A model generated the notes under the pieces. It was given only the letters and a program-made list of their open reading frames with translations, was not told where the DNA came from and made no database searches. Position numbers and translations under genes: made by a program. Shown piece by piece: positions 52,947 through 61,040 of a DNA stretch of 64,000 bases. Origin of the DNA: Actinomycetota bacterium (GTDB lineage: Bacteria > Actinomycetota > Actinomycetes > Nanopelagicales > Nanopelagicaceae); the NCBI GenBank assembly GCA_947490845.1, contig CANLHI010000002.1:23958-87957 (forward strand), written 5' to 3'. Position 1 is the first letter of the stretch. Every line of letters starts with the position of its first letter.

Positions 52947-53891
52947 GTGAGCGCAGAAAACAACAAAGAGAATCACACCCAAGAGCAAGAACTCTGGGAA
53001 CGCATCAGCACAACCGAAGGTATTGAACGCGCAGAAGTTTTAGATGAACTTAGCCATATCGCCTATCAGCGTGATAGTTACAGCGAGTGCATACAGTTAG
53101 TTGATACATCGATTGAGATCTACTACAAACTTGGTATGGACTCTCACGTCAGAGAACTCATCCACGCCTACGAAGGCAAAGCCCTATCGCTGCGCAAGTT
53201 AGATCGTTTAGCGGAATCGGCGGATACTTTTGAAGATATTGCCAAACTCCATCAGATCAATGACGACACAGAAGGTTTCGCTCGCGCTAAACGGGCGGCA
53301 GGCTGCGATTGGTATGAAGTTAAAGAGTGGCAGAAATGTATTGATGGACATAGCGCAGCACGTGATGCAATTGATCCGGAAGCCACACCAATGTCTATGG
53401 GAACAGACCTACTTAACATCGGAATGGCGCAGGCCAAGCTAGGCCAGCATCATGCAGCGATCGAGAACTTTTTACGCGCTCGCCAGTTGTTCAAGGAAGC
53501 GAAGAACCCGGAATACGTTAACTGGGTAGATCAGTACGCCACCATTTCTTACTCCGAAATCGGAAATGGCCCGGAGGCATTGTTCCACGCCAAGCATTAT
53601 TTCAATTATTCAAAAGTTGCCGAAGAGCTAATCCTGGAGGGCTACGCACTTTATTACATCGGCAAAGCGCACATTCTTTGCGAAGAGTTTGAAGATGCAG
53701 AGCGCACCCTGACAAAAGCACTAACACTGCTAACGCTTGAGAAGACAAAAGATTGGGAGGATATTCTCGGCGCAAATCGCTCACTTGCTAAAGCTCTAAC
53801 TGCACTGGGCCGAGAAGATGAAGCTAAAGAGAGGCTAGAACGTACTAAAACTATAGAAGAAACGTTCTGTGATGATGAAGAGGCTGCATAA
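52947..53891 (+). CDS. Tetratricopeptide-repeat protein
   Basis: 314 residues made of TPR-like helix pairs throughout (IAYQRDSYSECIQLVDTSIEIY; GKALSLRKLDRLAESADTFEDI; MAQAKLGQHHAAIENFLRARQLF; AKALTALGREDEAKERLERT). No signal peptide and acidic ends, so a cytoplasmic scaffold. GTG start with GAGAAGGAA just upstream. It probably acts with the preceding nuclease-like protein, but that is inferred from position only. Confidence 0.8.
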   Translation: MSAENNKENHTQEQELWERISTTEGIERAEVLDELSHIAYQRDSYSECIQLVDTSIEIYYKLGMDSHVRELIHAYEGKALSLRKLDRLAESADTFEDIAKLHQINDDTEGFARAKRAAGCDWYEVKEWQKCIDGHSAARDAIDPEATPMSMGTDLLNIGMAQAKLGQHHAAIENFLRARQLFKEAKNPEYVNWVDQYATISYSEIGNGPEALFHAKHYFNYSKVAEELILEGYALYYIGKAHILCEEFEDAERTLTKALTLLTLEKTKDWEDILGANRSLAKALTALGREDEAKERLERTKTIEETFCDDEEAA

Positions 53892-53916
53892 ATCAGCAGC
53901 TACTGCGACTGCTGTC

Positions 53917-54819
53917 TTATGTACGGTGAGAGAAGTGCTCCTTTAAATATGTATCAATTCCGCTAAGGGCAAGTTTTAATTGCTCAGTCGTGTAACTCTC
54001 AAAAAAAATCACTTCTAATATATTCGGATCTTTGGCGCCGTTAAACCCGATCTCAACGGTGACTAGACCTGTAACGTTTTCAATGACATCCATCAGGTCT
54101 ACTGCGGTGTTGTGCAATTCTGAATCTGTTAGTTTTGGAATACTTATAACAATAGTTAACTGTCCTGGTTGACGTTTCAAATCAAATGGAAATCCTGAAG
54201 TCATAATTCCATCAGGCCTGCTAATTTTTCCGCTTGATCTAAGCACCGGTTCCCATTGAATCTTGGATTTCTTAGACTCTTGTGTCAGGAGCATCAGAGA
54301 ATTCTCAAAAATACTTTCAAGACTGCGTTCAGATTTGTGTTTCATTTCAATTTTTGCCGAGTTCCATTCTCCACAAAAATCAATCCATTCCTTTACATAG
54401 TTGGACCGAAAGCTTGGGTTAACAGATTTTTCATTTTCGAATGCGGCAACGCTATCTGCCTGCCATTTAATTACATCTTCGAGGTTAGAAATCATTCGGT
54501 TTTGCAACTCAGCAATAGCTTCGGTCGCGTTTTGCGTGCTTTGAACTTTAAGAACTGCCCTTACACATTTGGATCGAAAGTTCAGGCTATTTATAGTTTT
54601 CCGTGCAGGCCCTGCAATTGTGTGAATCTGTGTCGCAATGGGGCGGTAATCAAAACCCTGAGTCCATGCATGTTTTGCCGATAGCAGGGTCAATTTTTTT
54701 TCGATTTTATCTAAGGCCGGCGAGCCAATGGTTAGTGCGGTGCTCGCGAGTTGCTCCCATTCCTCATCGCACATATTGATCAAAGTTGTCCCACTCGAAT
54801 CCTGAAGCGCTTTAGCCAA
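53917..54819 (-). CDS. Hypothetical protein, true start unresolved
   Basis: 300 residues from the TTG at 54819; no family recognised. Mixed helical N-terminal part and a C-terminal alpha/beta part (QLTIVISIPKLTDSELH; NILEVIFFESYTTEQLK). The same frame stays open for 61 codons upstream, to 55002, with protein-like sequence (IPEIDFDPFPYALPTSGLN) but no ATG, GTG or TTG. A GAGGAG lies 6 bases before an ATT at 54945. Either a rare start, an upstream frameshift or a 5' truncation is involved. Confidence 0.55.
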   Translation of the reverse strand: MAKALQDSSGTTLINMCDEEWEQLASTALTIGSPALDKIEKKLTLLSAKHAWTQGFDYRPIATQIHTIAGPARKTINSLNFRSKCVRAVLKVQSTQNATEAIAELQNRMISNLEDVIKWQADSVAAFENEKSVNPSFRSNYVKEWIDFCGEWNSAKIEMKHKSERSLESIFENSLMLLTQESKKSKIQWEPVLRSSGKISRPDGIMTSGFPFDLKRQPGQLTIVISIPKLTDSELHNTAVDLMDVIENVTGLVTVEIGFNGAKDPNILEVIFFESYTTEQLKLALSGIDTYLKEHFSHRT

Positions 54820-55002
54820 GCTTTTCTCGGTACTTTTGGTCAGGCCCTTAACCTTCGCCTTTAGATAGGCATGCTTAGCCTCGGCAAGATTGAGCCCGCT
54901 GGTGGGTAGGGCGTACGGGAACGGGTCAAAATCGATCTCGGGAATGATGCTCTCCTCGGGAATATTCTGTGGCCGGCTCGAGTTGAACCGGATGTAACAT
55001 TC

Positions 55003-55211
55003 TTAGTGTACTATAAACCAGGAGTAGTTATTCAGCATCTGCGGCGTGAGCCGTATTTTTTCGGCCCTAAACGGGGCCGTAATACTAAAAACCGCTGAGG
55101 ACAGGAACGAACAACTTCATAAAGAGGATGCACCAAAACAGTGTCTGAGGCTACCTCTAGGTTAACTAGAAGTGGTCAGGGCAATCCAACAACGAAGGGA
55201 AGTACCGTTTT
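55003..55211. other. Divergent intergenic region with possible structured RNA
   Basis: About 210 bases between the 53917 (minus) and 55212 (plus) genes. TATAGT on the minus strand (plus 55010-55015) is a possible -10 box. CGGCCC-TAAACG-GGGCCG and TCTAG-GTTAA-CTAGA are short hairpins that could fold in the plus-strand leader. No tRNA and no confident ORF; a 28-codon GTG frame at 55141 overlaps the next start and is not supported. Confidence 0.4.
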
Positions 55212-55607
55212 ATGTTTTATGACCTAGATGGATCCATCGAGGATTCTGACCACCGTCTGTATTTGGCCAAAGTCCGCACCAAGAATGGCAAGCCAGGTAA
55301 GTACCAAGATCGCTCAAAGGCTGATCGCCCTAAGGACAAGCTCGCTGCAATCAAGGCTCAACGCTGCGACAAGTTCAAGATCACCGATATCGACATCGCT
55401 AAATCAATTGTGACAAGCGCTCGCTGGTCACGCGCCGCAGCTGCAGCCGAGGGCCGCACTTCAAAGCGCATGGAAGATCGTTGGTACATCTGTGAGAACT
55501 GCTCACACGGAAAAGCCAAGATCTATCACGTCTCAAAACTTAGCTCTGCAGAATACGCAGCTAAGTTTGAGGCATCAAAGTCAGGGGAGTTCTCACTTGC
55601 TGCCTAA
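55212..55607 (+). CDS. Basic hypothetical protein
   Basis: 131 residues, Lys/Arg-rich (KPGKYQDRSKADRPKDKLAA), with DIDIAKSIVTSARWSRAAAA and a CENC pair followed by HGKAKIYHV. No family recognised; the charge suggests nucleic-acid binding. ATG preceded by GAAGGGAAG. First of three closely linked unknown genes; its 3' end overlaps the next start by 11 bases. Confidence 0.6.
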   Translation: MFYDLDGSIEDSDHRLYLAKVRTKNGKPGKYQDRSKADRPKDKLAAIKAQRCDKFKITDIDIAKSIVTSARWSRAAAAAEGRTSKRMEDRWYICENCSHGKAKIYHVSKLSSAEYAAKFEASKSGEFSLAA

Positions 55608-56136
55608 TGACCCAACTCAGATAAAATCGATTTTTACCCAGATAATCGCACCTATCGCTGATGTTGAAGAGCGGATGTTTGCTCTCAACGTGCACCGTGG
55701 GATAACCCGCCTTGGATACAAAGCAGAACTTGTTGAGAGCAATGGTTATTTTTCTCATATACGAATTCCTGCAGCCGATCACTACTACATCGAAATCTCC
55801 GCAATTGAAGATGAAGATGGAGTCACACTTCCGCTAATGGTTTATGAAGAGTATGACGAAGATATTCGGCCACTTATGGAAAAAGCTGCGGGTATAAACG
55901 GTAGCTATCGCTACCAAGCCGATTTCGCTGTTCACTATGACGATTTCGATGCACAACGTATGCATGATCTCGGTCTATCCGAAGACGAAATATGTGGCCA
56001 GGCTTTTATCGGTGTAGTGGAGTACACCGCATACAACTTCCAGGAATTTATCCAGGGAGCGCTATATAAGTTCCAACGTGCATATGACGTAGAAATTTAC
56101 CCAGAGATGCGCGTATCCCAGCGCAAAGTCTTCTAA
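55597..56136 (+). CDS. Acidic hypothetical protein
   Basis: 179 residues from TTG 55597, which has GGGGAG 7 bases upstream; the track start at 55492 runs out of frame through the previous gene and is not credible. Acidic (YEEYDEDIRPLMEKAA) with FALNVHRGITRLGYKAEL and GVVEYTAYNFQEFIQGALY. No family recognised. It is coupled to the basic protein upstream, and the acid/base pairing hints at complex formation. Confidence 0.6.
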   Translation: MLPNDPTQIKSIFTQIIAPIADVEERMFALNVHRGITRLGYKAELVESNGYFSHIRIPAADHYYIEISAIEDEDGVTLPLMVYEEYDEDIRPLMEKAAGINGSYRYQADFAVHYDDFDAQRMHDLGLSEDEICGQAFIGVVEYTAYNFQEFIQGALYKFQRAYDVEIYPEMRVSQRKVF

Positions 56137-56148
56137 GGAAGGAGACCC

Positions 56149-56469
56149 ATGCAAACAACATCAACCTACAAACGAACAGAAAAGATAACGAGGTACACCA
56201 TTTCAACTCCACTGATCTCACACAAGAACTCCAGCGACCAACACGAGGTCTTCATCACCTTGGGCAATGGCCGCAGCATCAACATCCCCAAGAACGGCTC
56301 TTACCGGGTGCACACTTCCGGAGTCCTTGAGGTAAACCTTGAAGCCACCACCACTTATTACGCGCAAGGCGAGTGGCTAAAGATCAAAGACACCAATCAG
56401 ACCAAGATGCTCAAGCATTTCCAGGATGGTGCAAATACTCAATCCGCCGACATTATTTCCCTGAGCTGA
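56149..56469 (+). CDS. Hypothetical protein
   Basis: 106 residues with a beta-rich centre (FITLGNGRSINIPKNGSYRV; LEVNLEATTTYYAQGEW) and no cysteine. No family recognised. SD AAGGAAGGAG is strong. It ends 3 bases before the candidate restriction enzyme gene, so the three unknown genes and the endonuclease may share a transcript. Confidence 0.6.
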   Translation: MQTTSTYKRTEKITRYTISTPLISHKNSSDQHEVFITLGNGRSINIPKNGSYRVHTSGVLEVNLEATTTYYAQGEWLKIKDTNQTKMLKHFQDGANTQSADIISLS

Positions 56470-56472
56470 TCA

Positions 56473-57312
56473 ATGAATCATTTCAACGATGACACTACAG
56501 CTGTAAATCTCGGGATTATTAACCATACTGATGCAATGGACTCTGAGATGGAAAAAGGGTTGGTGCTCGCTGCTGATCATCCGTTCCTTGTACTAAAGGA
56601 AGGCTTCCATCAAAAACCTGAACTAAGCAGCGAAGTCGAAACAGCAATGCGAGGCGTTTTAACTCAACTGAACCCTTCTGATCCAGGAGCCAGAATGGGA
56701 TTTGGCGGTGCCTACGAATGGATAATGGCTATAGCTTGCTGCGTTTCTGGACTGCAGACAGTTCCTGGAGGTCATTCAGAAAAAGGTTTTGACTTACTCG
56801 AATACGGAAATAGTTTGCAAGGGCTTTGGTCTCTCAAGAGTTCTGCGCAACCGAAACCGTCAGGTGAAATACGTCTTAAAAATAAAATGTCCTCCGCTAC
56901 AAGTACGAGAAATAGCCCACAGAGTTATCAAACACCAACCGTGTTTATAGCTCCCTACTTACCGGGTATTACTTATTTTGATCCAAGAATCGCTCCCAGA
57001 TATGCAAGTCGAATCGAACAGAATGATGAAGCGGTTACCATAAAGGCCACATTAACTAGGCAGTTTGCATTAGAGAACCCAGAATGCGTTATTCCCTTCA
57101 ATGCACCAGAAAATCCAGGATCTGCAAATCAGGTATGGCAATTAGATGTTGTAACGTCAATTCTAACTTCTGGAACATATCCAAACTTAGGTCCAATTAT
57201 GTCTGAAATGAAGAAGAACGCTGCCACAGTCCAATATTTAAAGAATCAACATGACCGAGGGCATATAGATAAAGGAACTCTCGATACGCTACTTACAAAT
57301 TTAGAAAACTGA
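56473..57312 (+). CDS. Candidate type II restriction endonuclease
   Basis: 279 residues, no named family recognised. It lies tail to tail with a C5 DNA methyltransferase (1-base gap), the usual layout of a type II system. A PD-(D/E)xK-like site may be formed by KGFDLLEYG and LWSLKSSAQ (D...SxK, a variant of ExK), within GFGGAYEWIMAIACCVSG and GGHSEKGFD. The C-terminus is helical. ATG at 56473; no good SD, since the preceding gene ends 3 bases upstream. Confidence 0.55.
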   Translation: MNHFNDDTTAVNLGIINHTDAMDSEMEKGLVLAADHPFLVLKEGFHQKPELSSEVETAMRGVLTQLNPSDPGARMGFGGAYEWIMAIACCVSGLQTVPGGHSEKGFDLLEYGNSLQGLWSLKSSAQPKPSGEIRLKNKMSSATSTRNSPQSYQTPTVFIAPYLPGITYFDPRIAPRYASRIEQNDEAVTIKATLTRQFALENPECVIPFNAPENPGSANQVWQLDVVTSILTSGTYPNLGPIMSEMKKNAATVQYLKNQHDRGHIDKGTLDTLLTNLEN

Positions 57313-57313
57313 T

Positions 57314-58708
57314 CTAACCTTCTAAATTAACAATTCTTGGGGTGAAATTTTTTTTGTCGGCTAATGTTTCGCGAAAAGCATGCGACTTGAATTCAAGCAG
57401 TTCCGCCTCAGGAGAATTTGGTGCGCTAAGAATCGCCTTCGTAAGCGCTGGATAATTACCAAGCAAGTCAAGGTCTCTAATAACCAGAGATTTCATCACG
57501 TTATAGACAGCTCCGATATTTACAGCATTACCAAGTTGTTTGTATGAGAGCGAATCTCTTTGGTCGAGGAAATCAAACCACTCAGGGAAGCCCTGCAATC
57601 TTGCGGCTTCCCTGACTGATATTCGCCTCTTGCTCTTACCGATAACCGAGGTTTGCGTTATAGCGACGAGAGCAGGGACGTATGTAGCCTTTTTTGCCCT
57701 TATTCCAGAAGGCCGGAAATGAAGAATCGTTTGAGCGATTCCTTTCGCGTCTTGGGCTTGCCATTCAAATTTTCTTCGGCTTGGAGGGAAATGCGAAAGA
57801 TAGTTGTACTTTTTTAGCCAAGCATCTAAAACCTTTTTGTTATCGGTATAAAGCTCAGAATTCTTGCGGAGAAATATCTCTTTCCACTTGGGAGTTCCAT
57901 AGGGGATATCAAGATTTTTTGCTATTTTCCATTCATCTACCCAGATTGGGAATCCAGGTAGATTTTTGCCGTCATTATTTTCTCGGTAAATTTGTACAAA
58001 CTCATTCCAGGCATCTAGCCACTCAATTTCTGATTTTGAAAGTTTCAAATCAGCCTTATCTTTTGTTGACATTAAATCAAGTGGTAGGTCTGATGCCAAT
58101 TTCCACTTCCGTGGATTCCAATCGGCTTCAAATTGCTCTTTTGACGGAAGAGAGGGCTCTTCGTGAAGTCGCTTCGCTCCGCTATTCAACCTGGTAGCCG
58201 CAATGAACACTCGTTCGCGAACTTGTGGTCGCCCCCCAAACGAAGGATGGATGCGATGAGGAGATACTACAAAGGGCTTCGAACTAACTCGGTATCCAAG
58301 TTCCCGCAAAGTTTGAATGATTACTTGCCATTCGTGGGCGTGCCTTGGGCCTGCGATATTTCTTACATTTTCAAGTATTACTAATTTTGGTTTTCTAACC
58401 TCAATAATCTTTGCGATATTCCAGAACAGCGTCCCACGCGCCTCCTCCATCCCTTTTTGCTTGCCAGATTTACTAAATGGTTGGCATGGAAAACCGCCTA
58501 CTAGAACATCATGGTCCGGAACTTCCATGGTGACGTCGTTCGCAGCGAGTGTTATGTCGCCTTGAGGTTCAATACCCCAATTTCTCAAGTAGATTCGGGC
58601 TGCCGCCTTATCAATTTCTGAGGCATAAACACACTCTCCACCAAGAGCACCTAGCGCACCATGGAATCCTCCGATTCCTGCGAATAGGTCGACGAATTTA
58701 AAAGTCAT
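57314..58708 (-). CDS. DNA (cytosine-5-)-methyltransferase
   Basis: 464 residues with the ordered C5-methyltransferase motifs: I (FVDLFAGIGGFHGAL), IV (GGFPCQPFSKSGKQKG, catalytic Cys), VI (ENVRNI), VIII (QVRERVF), then a large target-recognition region, IX (ISVREAARLQGFPEWF) and X (YKQLGNAVNIGAV). A modification enzyme paired with the convergent candidate endonuclease; the recognition sequence cannot be predicted. The extended TRD (about 150 residues) and AT-leaning sequence suggest acquisition by transfer. Confidence 0.95.
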   Translation of the reverse strand: MTFKFVDLFAGIGGFHGALGALGGECVYASEIDKAAARIYLRNWGIEPQGDITLAANDVTMEVPDHDVLVGGFPCQPFSKSGKQKGMEEARGTLFWNIAKIIEVRKPKLVILENVRNIAGPRHAHEWQVIIQTLRELGYRVSSKPFVVSPHRIHPSFGGRPQVRERVFIAATRLNSGAKRLHEEPSLPSKEQFEADWNPRKWKLASDLPLDLMSTKDKADLKLSKSEIEWLDAWNEFVQIYRENNDGKNLPGFPIWVDEWKIAKNLDIPYGTPKWKEIFLRKNSELYTDNKKVLDAWLKKYNYLSHFPPSRRKFEWQAQDAKGIAQTILHFRPSGIRAKKATYVPALVAITQTSVIGKSKRRISVREAARLQGFPEWFDFLDQRDSLSYKQLGNAVNIGAVYNVMKSLVIRDLDLLGNYPALTKAILSAPNSPEAELLEFKSHAFRETLADKKNFTPRIVNLEG

Positions 58709-58834
58709 AGTCGAAGCTTATCTCGCCCTACTGACAAAACTTGGGATTGGGCAATTTGGTGCGAAGTTTCGCACGCGCAACTCACTAAGTAAGATTCACC
58801 CACTACTTAACCCAACAGAAAGCAGCCCCCACCC

Positions 58835-59074
58835 ATGTCCTTCATCATGTACTCAACCTCCTGGTGTGGCTATTGCAAGCGGTTGAAATCTCAATTGGCT
58901 GATCTCGGGGTTAGCTTTGAAGAGATCAATATTGAAGAGGTAGAGGGTACGGCAGAGATTGTTGAGAAGGTAAATGGTGGCAATCGCACGGTGCCGACGC
59001 TAGTTTTTTCAGATGGAAGTGCGATGACTAATCCTTCAGCGAAAGCGGTAGTGGAGAAGCTCGCTTCGCTTTAA
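58835..59074 (+). CDS. Mycoredoxin-like glutaredoxin
   Basis: 79-residue thioredoxin-fold protein: redox motif WCGYC (Cys11/Cys14), TVPTLVF with the cis-proline, and SDGSAMTNPS. In actinobacteria such proteins reduce mycothiol mixed disulfides. The C-terminal VVEKLASL is partly repeated as a relic at 60878. Its stop overlaps the convergent sorbosone-dehydrogenase-like gene. Confidence 0.9.
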   Translation: MSFIMYSTSWCGYCKRLKSQLADLGVSFEEINIEEVEGTAEIVEKVNGGNRTVPTLVFSDGSAMTNPSAKAVVEKLASL

Positions 59075-60192
59075 GAATTACTTACGGTAATTAATTTGCC
59101 AGAATCTGTTGTGGCAAGAAGTGCGCCGTTACTTAGTACTTCAAGATCGCGGATGCGTGCGCCCATATCAAGGCGAACTTCTTCGATGATCTCGAAGTTA
59201 TCGTTGATCTTCATAAAGACGAGAACTTCTTCGGCAAGTGTGCCAAGGACAAGTGCGCGGCCCCAGCTGGCCCAACCTTGTGTGGGTAGTTGTACTAATT
59301 CTGTTGGCGCAATTGAAGGGACCCAATATTTAATTGGTTCGGGGTAACCGGTGTGGGTGCCAGTTTTTGTGGGGCGCACGTAATCGCCGCCGCCATAAGG
59401 TTGGCCGTATGAGACAAAGGGCCAGCCGTAATCGTTGCCTTCTTTAATTACATTTATCTCATCGCCTCCGCGTGGTCCGTGTTCAGCGGCGAGCAAAGTC
59501 TTTTGATCAAATAAGAGGATGCCTTGGGGATTGCGATGGCCTTGTGAGATTTTGGTGGCTGATTTGGAAGTTAACTTAAAGATAGAGCCAAGGTCACCGC
59601 GTTTGGCGCGGTTATCGATTTCGGTGTATCCCAGGTCGCCGATAGTTACGTAGACGGAATTTTTATCAATAACGGCAAAGCGGCCGGCTGTGTGTTGGAC
59701 TGCAGAGATTGGAACGCAGGGTTTTGTGACAAACCAGTTAGAGACAAATTTCATTCGCTGCTTTTTACGGTCATAGGCAAGTTCATCTATGACAATTTCA
59801 ACACAGGAGCCAGTTGCGCCTAAGCGGGGATAGGAGATCAGGACCTTGGCTGCAAGAGAAGTTTCCGAAAGGATGGCAATGTCATTAATGGCAAAGCGTG
59901 AATCGATAATTCGCTTATTTGAAGGTATAAAGGTGCCTAACTTACGCAAATTCTTTCCATCGCTATTGAAGGTGAAGATCTCACCACCGCTTGCCCCGCC
60001 ACCGAGCAAAATAGTGTCATCGCTAAGTACGGCAAGGGCTGGGCCGCGAGTGTTGCCGCCCCCAGTAACAGTTTTAGTAATTGACTTTGAGGAAATGGAT
60101 AATGAGATTTGGTTATCTGCAAAATCGGCAGCGCTGGCGGGTGAGATTATGCCGAGCAGTAACGCAGATACGAGCAGGGATCTTTTCACCAC
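59071..60192 (-). CDS. Exported glucose/sorbosone dehydrogenase-like protein
   Basis: PQQ-type sugar dehydrogenase beta-propeller of the YliI/Gdh group, about 373 residues. Marks: SQGHRNPQGILLF, AAEHGPRGGDEINVIK and NDYGWPFVSYGQPYGGG. Signal peptide VVKRSLLVSALLLGIISPASA; I start at GTG 60192 to keep its short basic N-region, with AAGG upstream; the track's TTG 60252 adds an unlikely prefix. It may oxidise aldoses in the cell envelope; PQQ binding is not shown. Confidence 0.85.
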   Translation of the reverse strand: MVKRSLLVSALLLGIISPASAADFADNQISLSISSKSITKTVTGGGNTRGPALAVLSDDTILLGGGASGGEIFTFNSDGKNLRKLGTFIPSNKRIIDSRFAINDIAILSETSLAAKVLISYPRLGATGSCVEIVIDELAYDRKKQRMKFVSNWFVTKPCVPISAVQHTAGRFAVIDKNSVYVTIGDLGYTEIDNRAKRGDLGSIFKLTSKSATKISQGHRNPQGILLFDQKTLLAAEHGPRGGDEINVIKEGNDYGWPFVSYGQPYGGGDYVRPTKTGTHTGYPEPIKYWVPSIAPTELVQLPTQGWASWGRALVLGTLAEEVLVFMKINDNFEIIEEVRLDMGARIRDLEVLSNGALLATTDSGKLITVSNS

Positions 60193-60346
60193 GAGAAAAA
60201 CCTTAGGTATAGGTGCGTTGGTAGGCAAGTTGAAATAGCGCCAGGGGCTCAAAGCGCTCTCATAGCCTCGCGCTTGTTTAAGTAGAGAATTGATGCCGAA
60301 TGGTGTTCGATTTGGTTAACGGATTTGGCAGTAACGAGGAGTTTCG

Positions 60347-60850
60347 ATGAAGAGAGTATTTGCCACAGTCTTGGCGCTATCACTGCTTGGTATGACACCG
60401 GCCCAAGCGCATCAACCAGTATTTCTACTTGATACTGATACAACGGCGGCTAAAGGTCCTTTATTGGTTGATGGGACTGTCTCATTTGCTGTGCAAGCAT
60501 CATTTAATAAGTCTGGAGAGAAGAGAGCATTTAGAGCAGGGCTTAAAGATGGAGATTTACTTGCTGTGCAGTACTTGATTATGGATAAGCGTCCAAGTAA
60601 TGCCTTAAAGAGCTCGAAGTTACCTCAGTTGGTTATCACGGCACCTGATGGAACAAAGACTGTGATGAAGTTAAGTGAGCGCACGCCCTTCTATGAGCCA
60701 TATAGCGGCACTAATTACTTCTATCTAGCGCGTTATGAAGTTCCGGCAAAGGAAGGGATCTATTCCTTTACCTTAACTTCTCGCGCCAAATCTGCTGTGA
60801 CGATCGCAGTGGGGGAGCAAGAGATACGCGGTGAAGTTCTTAGGGGATAG
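60347..60850 (+). CDS. Exported hypothetical protein
   Basis: 167 residues with a clear signal peptide (MKRVFATVLALSLLGMTPAQA|HQ). The mature part is beta-rich (LLVDGTVSFAVQASF; LPQLVITAPDGTKTVMKLS; GIYSFTLTSRAKSAVTIAVGE), resembling immunoglobulin-like carbohydrate or polymer-binding folds. No cysteine. No family recognised. SD GAGGAG; a terminator follows at 60917. Confidence 0.7.
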   Translation: MKRVFATVLALSLLGMTPAQAHQPVFLLDTDTTAAKGPLLVDGTVSFAVQASFNKSGEKRAFRAGLKDGDLLAVQYLIMDKRPSNALKSSKLPQLVITAPDGTKTVMKLSERTPFYEPYSGTNYFYLARYEVPAKEGIYSFTLTSRAKSAVTIAVGEQEIRGEVLRG

Positions 60851-60877
60851 TAATTAAGTAAGAGTTCTTGCCCGCTC

Positions 60878-60914
60878 GAAAGAGGTAGTGGAGAAGATCG
60901 CTTGGCTTTAAAAG
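60878..60914 (+). pseudogene. Relic of a glutaredoxin 3' end
   Basis: GAAAGAGGTAGTGGAGAAGA...CTTTAA matches the end of the 58835 gene at 59041 in 32 of 37 bases, and the frame gives KEVVEKIAWL* against AVVEKLASL*. Nothing glutaredoxin-like is seen upstream of it except a few codons (VLARS). A decayed duplicate or recombination scar. Confidence 0.5.
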
Positions 60915-60916
60915 AG

Positions 60917-60945
60917 AAAACCCCGCCATTGCTGACGGGGTTTTT
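60917..60945 (+). terminator. Rho-independent terminator
   Basis: AAAACCCCG/CGGGGTTTT stem around CCATTGCTGA with TTTTT on the 3' side (and A-rich on the 5' side). Ends the 60347 transcript. Confidence 0.92.
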
Positions 60946-61040
60946 CGCTGTTGCTCTGGATAGAGCGCACACCAATGACTAAGTAGGTAAAGGTTATCAA
61001 ATAGTTAATTAAGTGGGCGAGTTGGCGTAAACTCGGCCCT

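Noticed and set aside
55141-55227. 28-codon GTG ORF as a leader peptide
   Set aside because: No SD, overlaps the 55212 start, and no features of a real leader.
55492-55596. N-terminal 35 residues of the track ORF 55492-56136
   Set aside because: Lies out of frame inside the 55212 gene; a well-placed SD supports TTG 55597 as the start.
48192-58800. Genomic island inserted at tRNA-Ser
   Set aside because: No integrase and no direct repeat of the tRNA 3' end (TTCAAATCCCTCATCCTCC) were found to the right.
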